Positions 9,857-20,437 of a stretch of 64,000 bases of DNA are shown here, one piece after another. The notes below the pieces were generated by a model. The model saw nothing but the letters and a program-made list of their open reading frames with translations, was not told the origin of the DNA and made no database searches. This DNA comes from Hysterangium stoloniferum (taxonomy: Eukaryota; Basidiomycota; Agaricomycetes; Hysterangiales; Hysterangiaceae), in NCBI GenBank assembly GCA_015178975.1, contig WHVD01000038.1, positions 558,001 through 622,000 of the forward strand, written 5' to 3'. Position 1 is the first letter of the stretch. The number at the start of each line of letters is the position of its first letter. The position numbers were made by a program, and so were the translations under genes.

Positions 9857-11890
9857 CTATGGAACGTTGGTCGCCGTTTCTAAATTTCGTATAACACCGC
9901 CCTCGATAAGAAGCTCCCACCGTGCTATTTTAACTCGTTCAAGTTCCCTGACAAGGTGGTCTCGATGTTCGCGTGCCATGGCTAATACAACATCTCGTCG
10001 TTGCATTTTTTGTGTCGGTCTTGGGGTTGATGACGGCCCACCTATACTTAATACTGGTGATGCGGTTCGAAGGCTTTGTGACTCTATCCCGGTAGGCGCG
10101 GTGTGTAGTGACTGCGCACCCGCGGACTGGGCTGATGTTAACTCCTGAGTAACATACTTATGTATGTGAGGGAAAGTTGGATACATACTGTCTGAAAAAT
10201 CAAGTTCCGTCCCAGCATGTTCTTTCCCGGTTTCACGTTGAATGGTCAAAGATGGGAGTCTCGGGACAGGGCCACGGTCATCGTTTTGAATGGATGGCAG
10301 CGGGGTGACAGTGGCTGCGGTCATCTGGGGGACGGCCAGGGCCGGTGGGGAAGACTGCGGCTGGCTCACAGTCATTGGAGTAGGGTCTATAATTAATTCG
10401 TCTGGTATCGGTGCGCTCATAGAAGGCTCCTGTAGTAGTATATCGCTGGACAACGCTGGTGTGGATGCTTGTGGCGTAGGTAATGAGTCCAGGAGCGATT
10501 GCCATGCAATATCATCCCCCATTGAAAAATCCAGATTATCGAAAGTCTCGCTGTAACCGAAGTCATCTGTCTTATCCTCCACGCCATAAGTGCCCAGGTC
10601 ATCCGTCTTACCGCCCATATCAACCTCGTTTCCTGCGTGGCTATCGAGCATGGCCATGAAGTCGAATAAAGTATTAGGTAGCGATGCTGAGGATGAGGGC
10701 TCAAAGGTTGATGATGGTTGCGTGGGGGTCACATTTGTCGAATCAATAATCCCCGATGAATCAGATGATGCCGGGACAGAAGATAACCAATCCGTCATTC
10801 GTTGTACATCTAATCCGTTACTTTCTGACCTTGAAGATGGCGTACGGAGTATCCGTTCGAAACCTGTGTCTGTTGACTCAGCTGTCGTCCGCTTTCTCTT
10901 CAAAACACGCCCCGTTGATGAATTTTTAAGTGGTACTTCCTCTCCCCTTACTTTCGCAAACCCCCTTTCAAACAATCCCAAAAGCTCCCCGAGAACACGC
11001 CTACCACGTTCCAGCTGCCATTGGGACGGATAATCATTTGATTCTTGTTCGGGTGCAAAAGGAAATGGAACGTCCCAATGCTCCGCTCCAGCTGGAACCT
11101 TCGGACCAGGGTATTTTCTCTTGCGTTTTCGTTTGGCCGTGGCATCGTCGAATGAGGCACTGTACTGTTGTTGTTGCGCGCCTTTAGGAATGCTTCCAAG
11201 GTATTCATAGGTGGCCTGGAGGGTGGGAATAAGCTTGGGATCATGTTTGATGCAATGGAGGACATTGTTGACTGTTGGTTCCGAAAGAGATGAACCACTA
11301 CGAGGCGCTGTCGGCAACTTTAGGGCACTCGCCACGGTGCTTGCGAGAGCGATGAGAGCACTGTTGACTGCATCCGCCGGTCCGGGAGCATCAATTTCAA
11401 TCGGATTCTGTTGAGAACCCGGTGGATGTAATTCAGTTTGAGGGGTGGGGACTGGTATAGGGGCCGGCCTAGAGGGGATTGAAGCACCCGCCGTGGGCTC
11501 GAAGTGTGAGATGAGACCAACCAAGTCGCGTAAAGTACGATCTGTCCGCTCACTGTGAGGAACAGGAGATGGCTGATATGATGACGGTCGATATGTCGTT
11601 GGACGCGGCGTACTGTATCTTGTTTGATTAGGTGTGCGCACTTGAACGCGCTGTGCCGGAGGCCTCAGTTGGAGAATGGGTTTCTCACTGGGCAAGGCTG
11701 GTTGAATCAAGACTGGAAGTTCAGAAAAATTGTTATGGGAACCAGGTAGTGCAATGGTCCCCACGTTTTGTGAACTACTCTGCGCATCCATGCGCCACCC
11801 CGAACTTTCCGGCAATGCGAGCGTCGCATACGTACCTGTGATTTCTGGCGAAGGCGGCGGACTCCCGAACAATGAATCTTTGTCGCTCAT
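9857..11890 (-). CDS. Ser/Pro/Thr-rich protein of unknown function, intronless
   Basis: A single uninterrupted frame of 677 residues starts at the ATG complementary to 11888-11890. Composition is strongly biased to Ser, Pro and Thr, so most of the chain is probably disordered. A basic cluster KRKRKRKYPG near residue 260, followed by a moderately conserved-looking stretch (EHWDVPFPFAPE, YPSQWQLERGRRVLGELL), and a second basic run VLKRKR near residue 330 suggest nuclear import. Acidic patches follow around residues 410-470. The C-terminus (MAREHRDHLVRELERVKIA) may form a short helix. It could be a transcriptional regulator, but no DNA-binding domain is recognised. It lacks introns, unlike every complete multi-domain neighbour, and it sits inside the beta-propeller array. 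Confidence 0.7.
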   Translation of the reverse strand: MSDKDSLFGSPPPSPEITGTYATLALPESSGWRMDAQSSSQNVGTIALPGSHNNFSELPVLIQPALPSEKPILQLRPPAQRVQVRTPNQTRYSTPRPTTYRPSSYQPSPVPHSERTDRTLRDLVGLISHFEPTAGASIPSRPAPIPVPTPQTELHPPGSQQNPIEIDAPGPADAVNSALIALASTVASALKLPTAPRSGSSLSEPTVNNVLHCIKHDPKLIPTLQATYEYLGSIPKGAQQQQYSASFDDATAKRKRKRKYPGPKVPAGAEHWDVPFPFAPEQESNDYPSQWQLERGRRVLGELLGLFERGFAKVRGEEVPLKNSSTGRVLKRKRTTAESTDTGFERILRTPSSRSESNGLDVQRMTDWLSSVPASSDSSGIIDSTNVTPTQPSSTFEPSSSASLPNTLFDFMAMLDSHAGNEVDMGGKTDDLGTYGVEDKTDDFGYSETFDNLDFSMGDDIAWQSLLDSLPTPQASTPALSSDILLQEPSMSAPIPDELIIDPTPMTVSQPQSSPPALAVPQMTAATVTPLPSIQNDDRGPVPRLPSLTIQRETGKEHAGTELDFSDSMYPTFPHIHKYVTQELTSAQSAGAQSLHTAPTGIESQSLRTASPVLSIGGPSSTPRPTQKMQRRDVVLAMAREHRDHLVRELERVKIARWELLIEGGVIRNLETATNVP

Positions 11891-12214
11891 CGTTATGTGC
11901 GGTTAGAGGGGGGGGGTGCTCGTCGACGGCGACCCCGTCAAGGAAAAAAGTAGGAAGGGTCGGGTACAGTAGTCTGGCGCGGGCCGACAAATGGAGTCAA
12001 TGTACGGCACCGTCCTATGCACTACAATGTGACCTCTCAAAATATTCCAATATTGTCGGTTTTCTTCCCTTGTAAAACGAACAAATTACTTAAACACCTT
12101 ATATTTTAATTCCCTAATCTTAAACCCAAATGTTGACTATAACAAACACTAACTTCTAAATCGACGCCTCACAAGCAAGAGTTTTTTGAGGGCCTGCCAG
12201 TGGTGCGGCCTCAG
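11891..12214. other. divergent intergenic region
   Basis: 5' flank of the leftward 677-residue gene, with a run of nine G at 11908-11916. The upstream block of the array begins at its right end. No specific site recognised. Confidence 0.35.
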
Positions 12215-13135
12215 TCATGTCATCAGTGTGATCTTACAACAATGATTTCCCAAAGAAAGCAGAACTCGAGCCCTGCTATCCTTGGGTCTCAATTGTAGAT
12301 GAACAATTCCCGAATAAGCACGTCAGATTTTAAGCCCCAATGGCTCTGCGAGCACCACTCAGCTTTTCAGTCTTTAGTTTCAGTCTTCGTTCGTATTCAG
12401 CCTCGCGAGCCAGATGGGAGTTGTACGTTTGGGGTGATTCGTTTGTGTATGGGATCCGACCGATAATCAGAATCGCAGCTGCTTCAAACAAGATCATTAC
12501 CTTGGGCTCATTCAAATGCCCAACGCTCAGCGTTCTCTTGATGTTAACCAGATTACGCCTCCGCATGGGCCACCTGGAACTGTCTTGAATATTGTTTTCA
12601 ATGAATATGGAATTATTGGCCTCTCAAGGGAGTGCCCCCTGCTGGAGGATTGGTTGTTGTATGCTGGAGCAGTTCCAGCGGAATTTCTACTTGATTGTTT
12701 GTTGTCTAGCTTCAGCAGGTACTTTATGCATTGACGACACTTGCTTTAGGACATATTGACTTGTATAATCGCAGAAGCCAATGTCAGTACCAGCCTCAAA
12801 GGCACTCATTGTTGTAAATCAATATCCTCAAGTGAATGGAAGCTTTACATCGACAATGACATTGCTAATATCGACGGCAAGGAGTGGGTATCTTATACAT
12901 TGAAGAAGACTAGCTCATCATATTGTTTTAGTCTCCTGTATGCATTGCCACCTGGCACGCAGTCTGTGATCATCCTTTCACTCGATGCAGAAGAAGACTA
13001 CCCTGTTCAGCAGTTCGGCTTTTAAGATGTAGTTTCCGAAGTGGGTATTAGAACTAGTACCTCACCCATCTCTATCATAATATTCCTTTCTTAGCTATAT
13101 TTCAGACTCAAACAACTAACCGAGACATGGCCTCC
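12215..13135 (+). pseudogene. decayed beta-propeller gene (array member E)
   Basis: Array upstream DNA (12215-12400) runs almost directly into exon 5, so exons 1-4 are essentially gone. From 12470 the sequence matches members C and D at CTGCTTCAAACAAGATC, PNAQRSLDVNQ and FNEYG. After about 12620 most of exon 5 is absent: the PPAGG motif is followed almost at once by GTTCCAGCGGAATTTCTACT. Later exons are recognisable, including the IDNDIANIDGKE motif at 12850-12890 and the SFQD region near 13010-13040, and the terminal exon lies near 13110-13150. The order is the same as in the intact genes but no continuous protein is possible. Confidence 0.75.
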
Positions 13136-14127
13136 TTCGTGAAGTAGTTGACTGGGGCTTTAGAATGTTCCATCACATCATCCAATGCAAGATATCAATC
13201 GTCCTTTGGATTGAATGTGTCATGATGTGATGGAGTGATAAGAGGAAAGTAAGTAAAGTTTCTCATCTGACACCATCACTAAGGATGATGGTCCCTGGAG
13301 AAGTTGTTAAAATAGATGATAGAGAGACACAGTGGCCACCAGGAGTGACCAAACTTAGACTCAGACTTGAACTTGAATGACCGGCGGTGGTAGATTGCCA
13401 ACACATAGAGAATGCTATGGTAAGTACATGTGGGTCTGAACCATAAACAACTAACATAAGTGTCGTCAGCTACTGACAGAAGCTACGGTTCCATCACCAT
13501 CCCCAGGGTGTAAGATGGCAAGGTTTAAGGGCATTTTTTATTTTTGTGACATCACTTGCAGGCTGTGTGTGACTATACACGTGCTCGGTAGGTAAGCGAG
13601 TGGATATTCGACGCTTTGGAACTTTGAGCAACGTCCCGATACGTGATCGGCTTGCTGGTCACCAACGTCCTGGGTTGCCTTTGAATGCACCTCCCATAAT
13701 ATAGCTATCTTCTGGGATAGCAAACGAAAGAGACACCTCTTTTGGATGGATTACAGATATTGGTATCTCAAAACAACTACTACAGGACCTAATCTAAAAT
13801 CCAAGTCCAGTTTCGCTCCCACGGACCTGGTTCAACCCCCATCAAAGAGGTCGCCCCGAATACGATGCAACTAGTTGCCAACGTGATTCCGCGACGGTGA
13901 TTTCCTAGAGGGGATAGAGTTAGGACCCGTTCCATCTCCGGGTCACATTGACAATCGTTAACAAATGACTAATTGGCGAATACTCAGCTTAGTCGACAAA
14001 ATCGTATTTATACCGGATGTATCAGAGTTAGACTGCCAGGAGCTCTGCGAGCACCATCTATCAACACTAGCCTTTCAGCCTTTAATTTCTCAGTGTTCAT
14101 TCATCCTCTTTGACTTTATTCTTCATC
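13136..14127. other. array spacer with promoter of member C
   Basis: 13466-13730 resembles 16330-16560 (shared stretches around CTACTG, GATATTCGACGCTTT / GATATCCGACACTTT, and GGGTTGC), showing that spacer DNA was duplicated with the genes. 13905-14127 holds the conserved upstream block of member C, including CCGGGTCACATTGACAATCG. No separate gene was recognised. Confidence 0.5.
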
Positions 14128-15754
14128 ATGAAATTCTCCTCTGCACTGGTTGCAGTCACCGCAGTCACTGTGGTTTCGTCTCATCCAATTCTCAGTACTC
14201 GAAAGTCCTTACCTCCGAATTGCTCCGCACAGAATGAGTCCGCCGCTGCAGGGGCAGCCTACTGTAAGCGTATTTACCTCTATTTGTGATAGGAATATTA
14301 GACTTAGTATGCGCTACCTTTAGTCATTACCAACGAGCCAGATGGAAATTTTATAGTTGGGAGTGATATTGGTGCTGACGGAAAACTGACGTTCAAACAT
14401 GCCACTTGGGCAGGGGGACGAGGTAGCATAAATGTGTCACATTGTTTCCCTCGTATACTGACGATTTTGCGGCCCCCAGGTGCTCATGGTGTTACGGATC
14501 CGATAGGCCCTGATGGACTTTTCTCGCAAGGATCTATAAAAATTGCAGGGCAGAGCGTGTTCACCGTGAACGTGAGGATATATGTTTCATAATTTCGTTT
14601 CGCTCTGACAGGTTCTTGTGATCTAGGCGGGGTCTAACACTGTCGCAATGTTTTCAATAGACTCGAAAGACCCGGCCAAACTGCGAATGGTCGGCCAACC
14701 CGTCAGCACAGGCGGTGAATTCCCCATGTCGGTAACTATATCGAAGCAAAGTGGTCAAGTGTGCGTCCTCAATGGCGGGAAGGTAAACGGTGTCAAGTAA
14801 GTTTAACGCGTAAATTGTGCGTATGTCATCAAATATCTATGGTCGCAGCTGTTTCAAGCAAGATCCTCGGCTTGGACTCATTCAAATGAGCGACACGCAA
14901 CGTTCTCTTAATCTCAACCAGACGACTCCCCCGAGTGGACCACCTGGGACGACCTCGCATATTATCTTCAATGAAGATGGAACCCAACTATTGGCATCCG
15001 TAAAGGGAGTGCCCCCTGCTGGAGGATTCATTGCATCTTGGGCGGTCGACCCAACTTCGGGCAGCCTTTCTGCAGAGTTTATCAAGTCTGGTTCCCCACA
15101 AGGCGGCGGCCTTCCCTTCTCCATGACGGTCATCCCAGGCAAGGACGCCATTCTGGCCACCGACCCTGGGGGAGGGTTTGACATTTTCAACTTCAAGGCC
15201 GGAAAGCAAGCATCGAGCACCGCAGTTCCGATTACGGGGCAGATCGCTACGTGTTGGAGCAGTTTCAGCAAAGCGACGGGGAATTTCTACTTGACGGTTC
15301 GTTGTCTGGCCTTGGGCAGGTGCTTCGCCCGCTTACGGTTTCCTTTAGGATATAGGAACTTCTCAGGTCACGGAAGTGAATGTCGACAACAACCTCAATG
15401 GCACTATTGTCAACCAGTATCCTCAAGGAAATGCAAGCTCTACAATCGACAATGATATTGCTGATATCAACGGCAAGGAGTGAGTATGTTATGCATTCAA
15501 GAAAGGCTGGCTTATGATATTGGCCTAGTTTCCTGTATGTAATGGCACCTGGGAAGCAGTCTGTGATGGTCCTTTCGCTTGACGCACCGGGGAAGACCAC
15601 CCCTGTTCAGCAGTTCAGCTTCCAGGATGCAGCTTCCAAAGCGGGTATTAAAACTAGTATGTAATTGATCACTATAGTATTATTCCCTCGGTTTTTTTTA
15701 AACTGTATTTTAGGCACAAATAATCTGCAAGGCATGACCGTCTTTGTGGGGTAG
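14128..15754 (+). CDS. secreted lactonase/3-carboxymuconate cyclase-like beta-propeller protein (array member C)
   Basis: Eight exons: 14128-14263, 14324-14422, 14480-14571, 14627-14796, 14849-15296, 15349-15479, 15529-15656 and 15714-15754. All junctions are GT-AG and in frame, giving 414 residues. The signal peptide MKFSSALVAVTAVTVVSSHP comes first, then blade motifs ITNEPDGNFIVGSDIG, HATWAGGRG, AGSNTVAMFS, SGQVCVLNGGKVNG, FNEDGTQLLASVKGVP, SWAVDPTSGSLS, FSMTVIPGKDAILATDP and TEVNVDNNLNG. It is closest to member D and has the same exon phases as A and D. Likely extracellular; substrate unknown. The gene looks whole. Confidence 0.87.
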
Positions 15755-16975
15755 TAGAATTTGTCGTTTGTATACACCCATGTCCATGAGATTTCCTGAT
15801 CATGCGTAGATTAGATTTCTGCAGTCGGGAAATTTAATGTCTATTACAATAAAATACAAGTTCACACGAGTGACAAAGATGCACCATTCGTTGCTTTATT
15901 TTACGGACAACTCCCGAATGTTCGCATGTACCGGACACGCGCCAACGATGGGCTGGGGAATATACTGCGAATTCGTACGCTACGCGATGCATCACTTGAT
16001 TGTGAGCTTCGAAAATGATAGATGCAATCATTCCAGGGGGCCTCTAATATTCCTTCAGGTTTCCGCTAGGTAGACCATGAGTGCGGTACCTGCCGGAGGG
16101 GAGGGCGTAATACAAAATTGTTGGTATGATCGCTGACAATTGGGTTGAAAAGCGCAGTTTTAATTAACGTTTGCTTACTCTTACAACACAAGTGCACACC
16201 TTCTGACGGACTGTCGCTGTCGGCGGCAGACTTCCTAGCGCTGCTGAGTATTGAAGGGGATGTGACAATAGAGTCGCTTCGGAGAGCTTGTCATCCGGTA
16301 CTGAGGAAGGACCTGTGGAAGTGTCGTCGGTGACAGTCCACTTATAGAAGCTACTGTGTCATCACTCCCTGCCCGAAGCTTGCGTGCCAAATCCGCAAGT
16401 CTCTCATAATATTTTTGTATGTATGCGGTGCACGCGGCAAGTGCGATTGGATATCCGACACTTTATAAAACATCCCGATGCGTCATCGGGATTATTTTGT
16501 CACCGACATCTTGGGTTGCTTTTCTCATACCTTCTGGGAATATTCTTTTGCATGGTATGTGAGTAAGAGAGTAATGACAAGTATTTTAGGACTCAACTTT
16601 CCAGATCTGGCTCTGTCCCCGTAGGCCTTAAGAGATCCTTACTTCTGGCGTGGCGTACTCAATCATCAATGTGAAGTCACAGCAGTGATTTCGCGAAGGT
16701 GATTGAACGCGAGCCCGTTCAATCTTCGGGTTACACTGACAATTGCCAATTTGCGAGTATTCAACTTATTCAACACCATTGTGTTATACCAGATGTACCC
16801 TCGAAAGAGTTTTAAGTTCCACCGCCTCTGTAAGCAGCAGCTACTTATAAGCATCACCTTTTCATAATCTTCATTCGTCTAGTGGCACTGTGGCACCACC
16901 TATAAACATCGGCTTTCCAGTTTTTAATTTCTCAGTCTTCATTTATCTTCTACCTCTAGAGCGTTATTCTTCATA
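15755..16975. other. array spacer with promoter of member D
   Basis: No gene with family support was seen. 16330-16560 repeats the spacer found at 13466-13730. 16690-16975 is the upstream block of member D, with TTCGGGTTACACTGACAATTG in place of the member C version. An open frame at 16145-16333 has no recognisable relatives. Confidence 0.5.
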
Positions 16976-18594
16976 ATGAAATTCTCCTTTGCACTGGCTG
17001 TACTCGTCGCAACGAGTGCTTCTGCATCCGATCAATTACGTTCCACAGTGCGGAGGCATATTCCTCGTTCCACGAAGGATTGTGCAAGGGCAGCCTATTG
17101 TGAGCTTATCTCACCTCGGTTTACAATATGAAAGCCAGACTTACTTTGTGTTACCATTAGTCATTACCAACGAGCCAGATGGAAATTTTATAATTGGGAG
17201 TGACATAGGTGCTGACGGAAAGTTGACGTTCAAGCATGCCACTTTCGCAGGGGGGCAAGGTAGCATTAACATTTTAACTTGTTTTCCTTGTATATTCATC
17301 ACTTCGCGACTCCTAGGTGCCCATGCTATTACGAATCCAATTGGGGCCGATGCACTTATCTCGCAAGGGGTTATTCAAACTGCAGGAAATAACGTATTTA
17401 CAGTGAACGTGAGGATAGACGTTTCATTATTTCGTCGTACTCTGACGGTTATTTTGATGTAGCCGGGCTCGAACACCATAGCAATGTTTTCAATAGATCC
17501 GGAAGACCCGACGAATCTGCAAATGGTTGGCCAACCTGTCAGCACGGGCGGTGAATTCCCTGTGTCAGTCGCCATATCCGAACAAAGTGGTCAGGTGTGC
17601 GTCCTCAATGGTGGAAAGGTGAACGGTGTCAAGTACGTTTGGCCGACTCGTTTGCATATATGATCTGATCGGTATTCACAATCGCAGCTGCTTCAAACAA
17701 GATCCTCATCTTGGCCTCGTTCAAATGCCCAACACACAGCGTTCTCTTAATGTCAACCAAACGACACCTCCGCATGGACCACCTGGAACTGTCTCGCAAG
17801 TTATTTTCAATAACGACGGAACCCAATTATTGGCATCTGTAAAAGGCGTGCCCCCTGTTGGGGGATTCATCGCATCGTGGGCAGTAGACCCAACTTCCGG
17901 CAGCCTTTCTGCAGATTTTATCAAGTCTGGGTCTCCGCAGGGAGGCGGCCTTCCCTTCTCCATGACGCTCATCCCGGGCACAGACGCCATTCTGGCCACA
18001 GATCCTGGAGGAGGATACGATATTTTCGACTTCAAGACCTCACAAGAAGCATCCAGCACGGCCTTTCCGATTCCTGGGCAAGTTGCCACATGTTGGAGCA
18101 GCCTCAGCAACAAGACGGGAAATTACTACTTGACGGTCTGTTGTCTAGTCTCAGCAAGTATTTTACCCCGCTGATAATTCGCTTTAGGATGTGGTCACGT
18201 CCATAATTACAGAAGTGAATGTCGATAGCAACCTCAAGGGTACTATTGTCAAACAATATCCTCAAGGGAATGGAACTGGTACAATTGACAGTAACATTGC
18301 TAGTATTGACGGCAACGAGTGAGTATATCATACATTCGAGGAAGACTGGCTCATGATATCATCCTAGTTACCTGTATGTATTGACACCTGGAGCCCTGTC
18401 TGTAATGGTCCTTTCGCTCGACGCACCAGGGCAGACCACCCCTGTCCAGCAGTTCAGCTTCCAGGACGCAGTTTCCAAAGCGGGTGTCAAAACTAGTACG
18501 TGATTGACCACTGTAGTAATATTCCTTCCGTTTTCTCAACTATATTTTAGGCACAACAAATCCGCAAGGCATGGCCGTCTTCCTTGGACATTAG
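16976..18594 (+). CDS. secreted lactonase/3-carboxymuconate cyclase-like beta-propeller protein (array member D)
   Basis: Eight exons: 16976-17099, 17161-17259, 17317-17408, 17463-17632, 17688-18135, 18188-18318, 18368-18495 and 18551-18594. They stay in frame for 411 residues. The signal peptide MKFSFALAVLVATSASAS is followed by a shorter N-terminal segment than in A or C. Propeller motifs include ITNEPDGNFIIGSDIG, PGSNTIAMFSIDP, VCVLNGGKVNGV, FNNDGTQLLASVKG, SWAVDPTSGSLSADF, FSMTLIPGTDAILATDP and TEVNVDSNLKG. It is the last array member; beyond it the conserved housekeeping region begins. Function inferred from fold family only. Confidence 0.87.
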
Positions 18595-18955
18595 ATTCTA
18601 TATCACTTGCGTACACCCCTTTTCATTCATTACTTAGGTTTCTACAGTTGCAAAAATTAACATCTATTACTTTATTATTTTTCTTTTGCGAGATTCGAGG
18701 AGAAACGGCAATATGCTTAATGAAGGATCGAGAGCGTCATCTGTCTGACAGCTGATCGTGTTAGTTTTTGAGGCGAAGGCTGAATCTCGAAAATACGTGC
18801 GATCTTGCTCAATATAGCAAACACGGACTTCACACTTCAATTCTTATGAATGAACAATGCAAATGGTGAATAGACTCGGCCATGGATGCTACTTGGCAAT
18901 GTTATACAATACAAACTAAATCACAACAGAGCATATAAACGCGACCGACACTCGT
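18595..18955. other. convergent intergenic region
   Basis: 3' flanks of member D and of IWS1. Nothing else recognised. It marks the border between the accessory array and the housekeeping block. Confidence 0.4.
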
Positions 18956-20330
18956 CTATCTCCCTCCCGCCTTCTGGGTTTGCGCTATCCTTCTCGTAAG
19001 CAACTTCAGCCGCTCAGCATTGAGCTTCCTACGAGCCACATCCTGGTCCACGCTGGCGTTTGGTTTCAAACCGGCCGAGTGACGAGGTGCCACAGTGTAA
19101 CTGCCCAAACTGGCCTGTGGGATGCTGACAGCATTCTTGCGCACGCCTTTGCGCTTGTTCTCTTCCCTAGCACGCGCCAAAATGGCATTCAATCGTTCCG
19201 CCTGGCGTGCCGGAGCATCTGCGTCGGGTAGTGGCGCAATGGGGATATGACGATCACGCTGTAAAGCAGGTTAGGAAGGCTGAGGCGAACTCAAACCACA
19301 TGGTTAGACATACGTATGATGCTGAACGCTTGATAATGGGACGAGACCAGATAGACACGAGAGAGATAGCTTGGCGCTGAATCGCTGACGTGACCCGTTT
19401 GCATTTGGTATAGAATAAGACCACAGGACCCAGATGTGATGCTTTTAAAGCGGCTGTATCAATATACATCTTACCCAAAATGTCGAAGAAGGCACTTTGG
19501 ATATTGAGGGCGGGGAGCGATTTGTCAGGAAGGGGTTCGAGCCATTTACCGACTGCTTCAAGAAGGTTGTTATCGATGATGGATTGAGCATAACCGTTTC
19601 TATAACGAATATGTGAAGTGAAGCATAAAGTAAGGGGAACGAAATTCTTACTTTTGTAGTACCTCCATCACCTGTGGCAACATTCTAAGCTTAGATATGG
19701 CAGGAAGTCGCTCATTATTTGAAGCGATATCTTCGTCCACAGCTCGCAGCATGGCTTCCCTGAGTCTTTCCACCTCTTCATCAGCAAAGCGATCCAGCAC
19801 ATCTTCTTCGGCGTCCTTCTTGCGCTTCTTTGGTCGCATTCCTTTCTTTGTTTTGAGAATAGACTCGATTTTGAGGTCCAGTTGAGCCTTGCGAGCTAAG
19901 ACCCTGTGAGAAAGGGTACGATGGGCGCAGCCAAAAACGACGTACCTTCTTCTGGCTCCATCTGCTCAATCTCTTGCTCAGTGTGAGCTTTACGCTTGCG
20001 TTTGCGAGACACCCTTTCACCGGCATCCTCGCCGCGCTTCTTCTTGGGTTTGGGATGTTTTTCTTTTGCATACTCGTCATTCGAATCGCCGGTGAAATAT
20101 TCTTCTTCTTCTCGTTGTGGCTGGCGACGGGCTTTTGGGACGACCTCTGAAACAAAATGGTCAAGCCTTGGGGATGGAAGAGTCCATGATACGCCGCCAT
20201 ACCTTCTACATCAGAAAGTTCAGAATCAGAACCACCGAAAATTTCACGTTCAATATTCCTGCTCTTAGGTAGGCATATGAGTGCCGTGAGCGAATAAATA
20301 CGTTGCAAAACGACTTACTTGAGTTGCCAT
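18956..20330 (-). CDS. IWS1: transcription elongation factor IWS1/Spn1
   Basis: Six exons: 20319-20330 (four codons, MATQ), 20203-20263, 19946-20146, 19652-19895, 19314-19599 and 18956-19258. They give 368 residues. The N-terminal part is acidic and charged ([14 protein letters not shown], a very typical Iws1 opening) with a basic stretch RKRKRKAH. The core [20 protein letters not shown], through [38 protein letters not shown] and [14 protein letters not shown], is the TFIIS N-terminal-like domain that binds Spt6 and elongating RNA polymerase II. The exon 3/4 junction uses the second AG (GGTCTTAG at about 19896), which restores frame; the first AG would give a stop. It shares a 107-bp divergent promoter with the YIPF6 gene. 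Confidence 0.93.
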
Positions 20331-20437
20331 TTTTGAGAAATGATTTGGTGGCAAGCGGACGTTACCCCTGTCACGGACGTCACAAACCTGCTTCTAATTC
20401 GGAATCAATGCGTGTCAACTTTTGGTGAACGCACATT

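Noticed and set aside
19895-19946. Apparent frame break in IWS1 between exons 3 and 4
   Set aside because: Using the second AG (GGTCTTAG) as acceptor restores frame and gives the family sequence [12 protein letters not shown], so no defect is needed.
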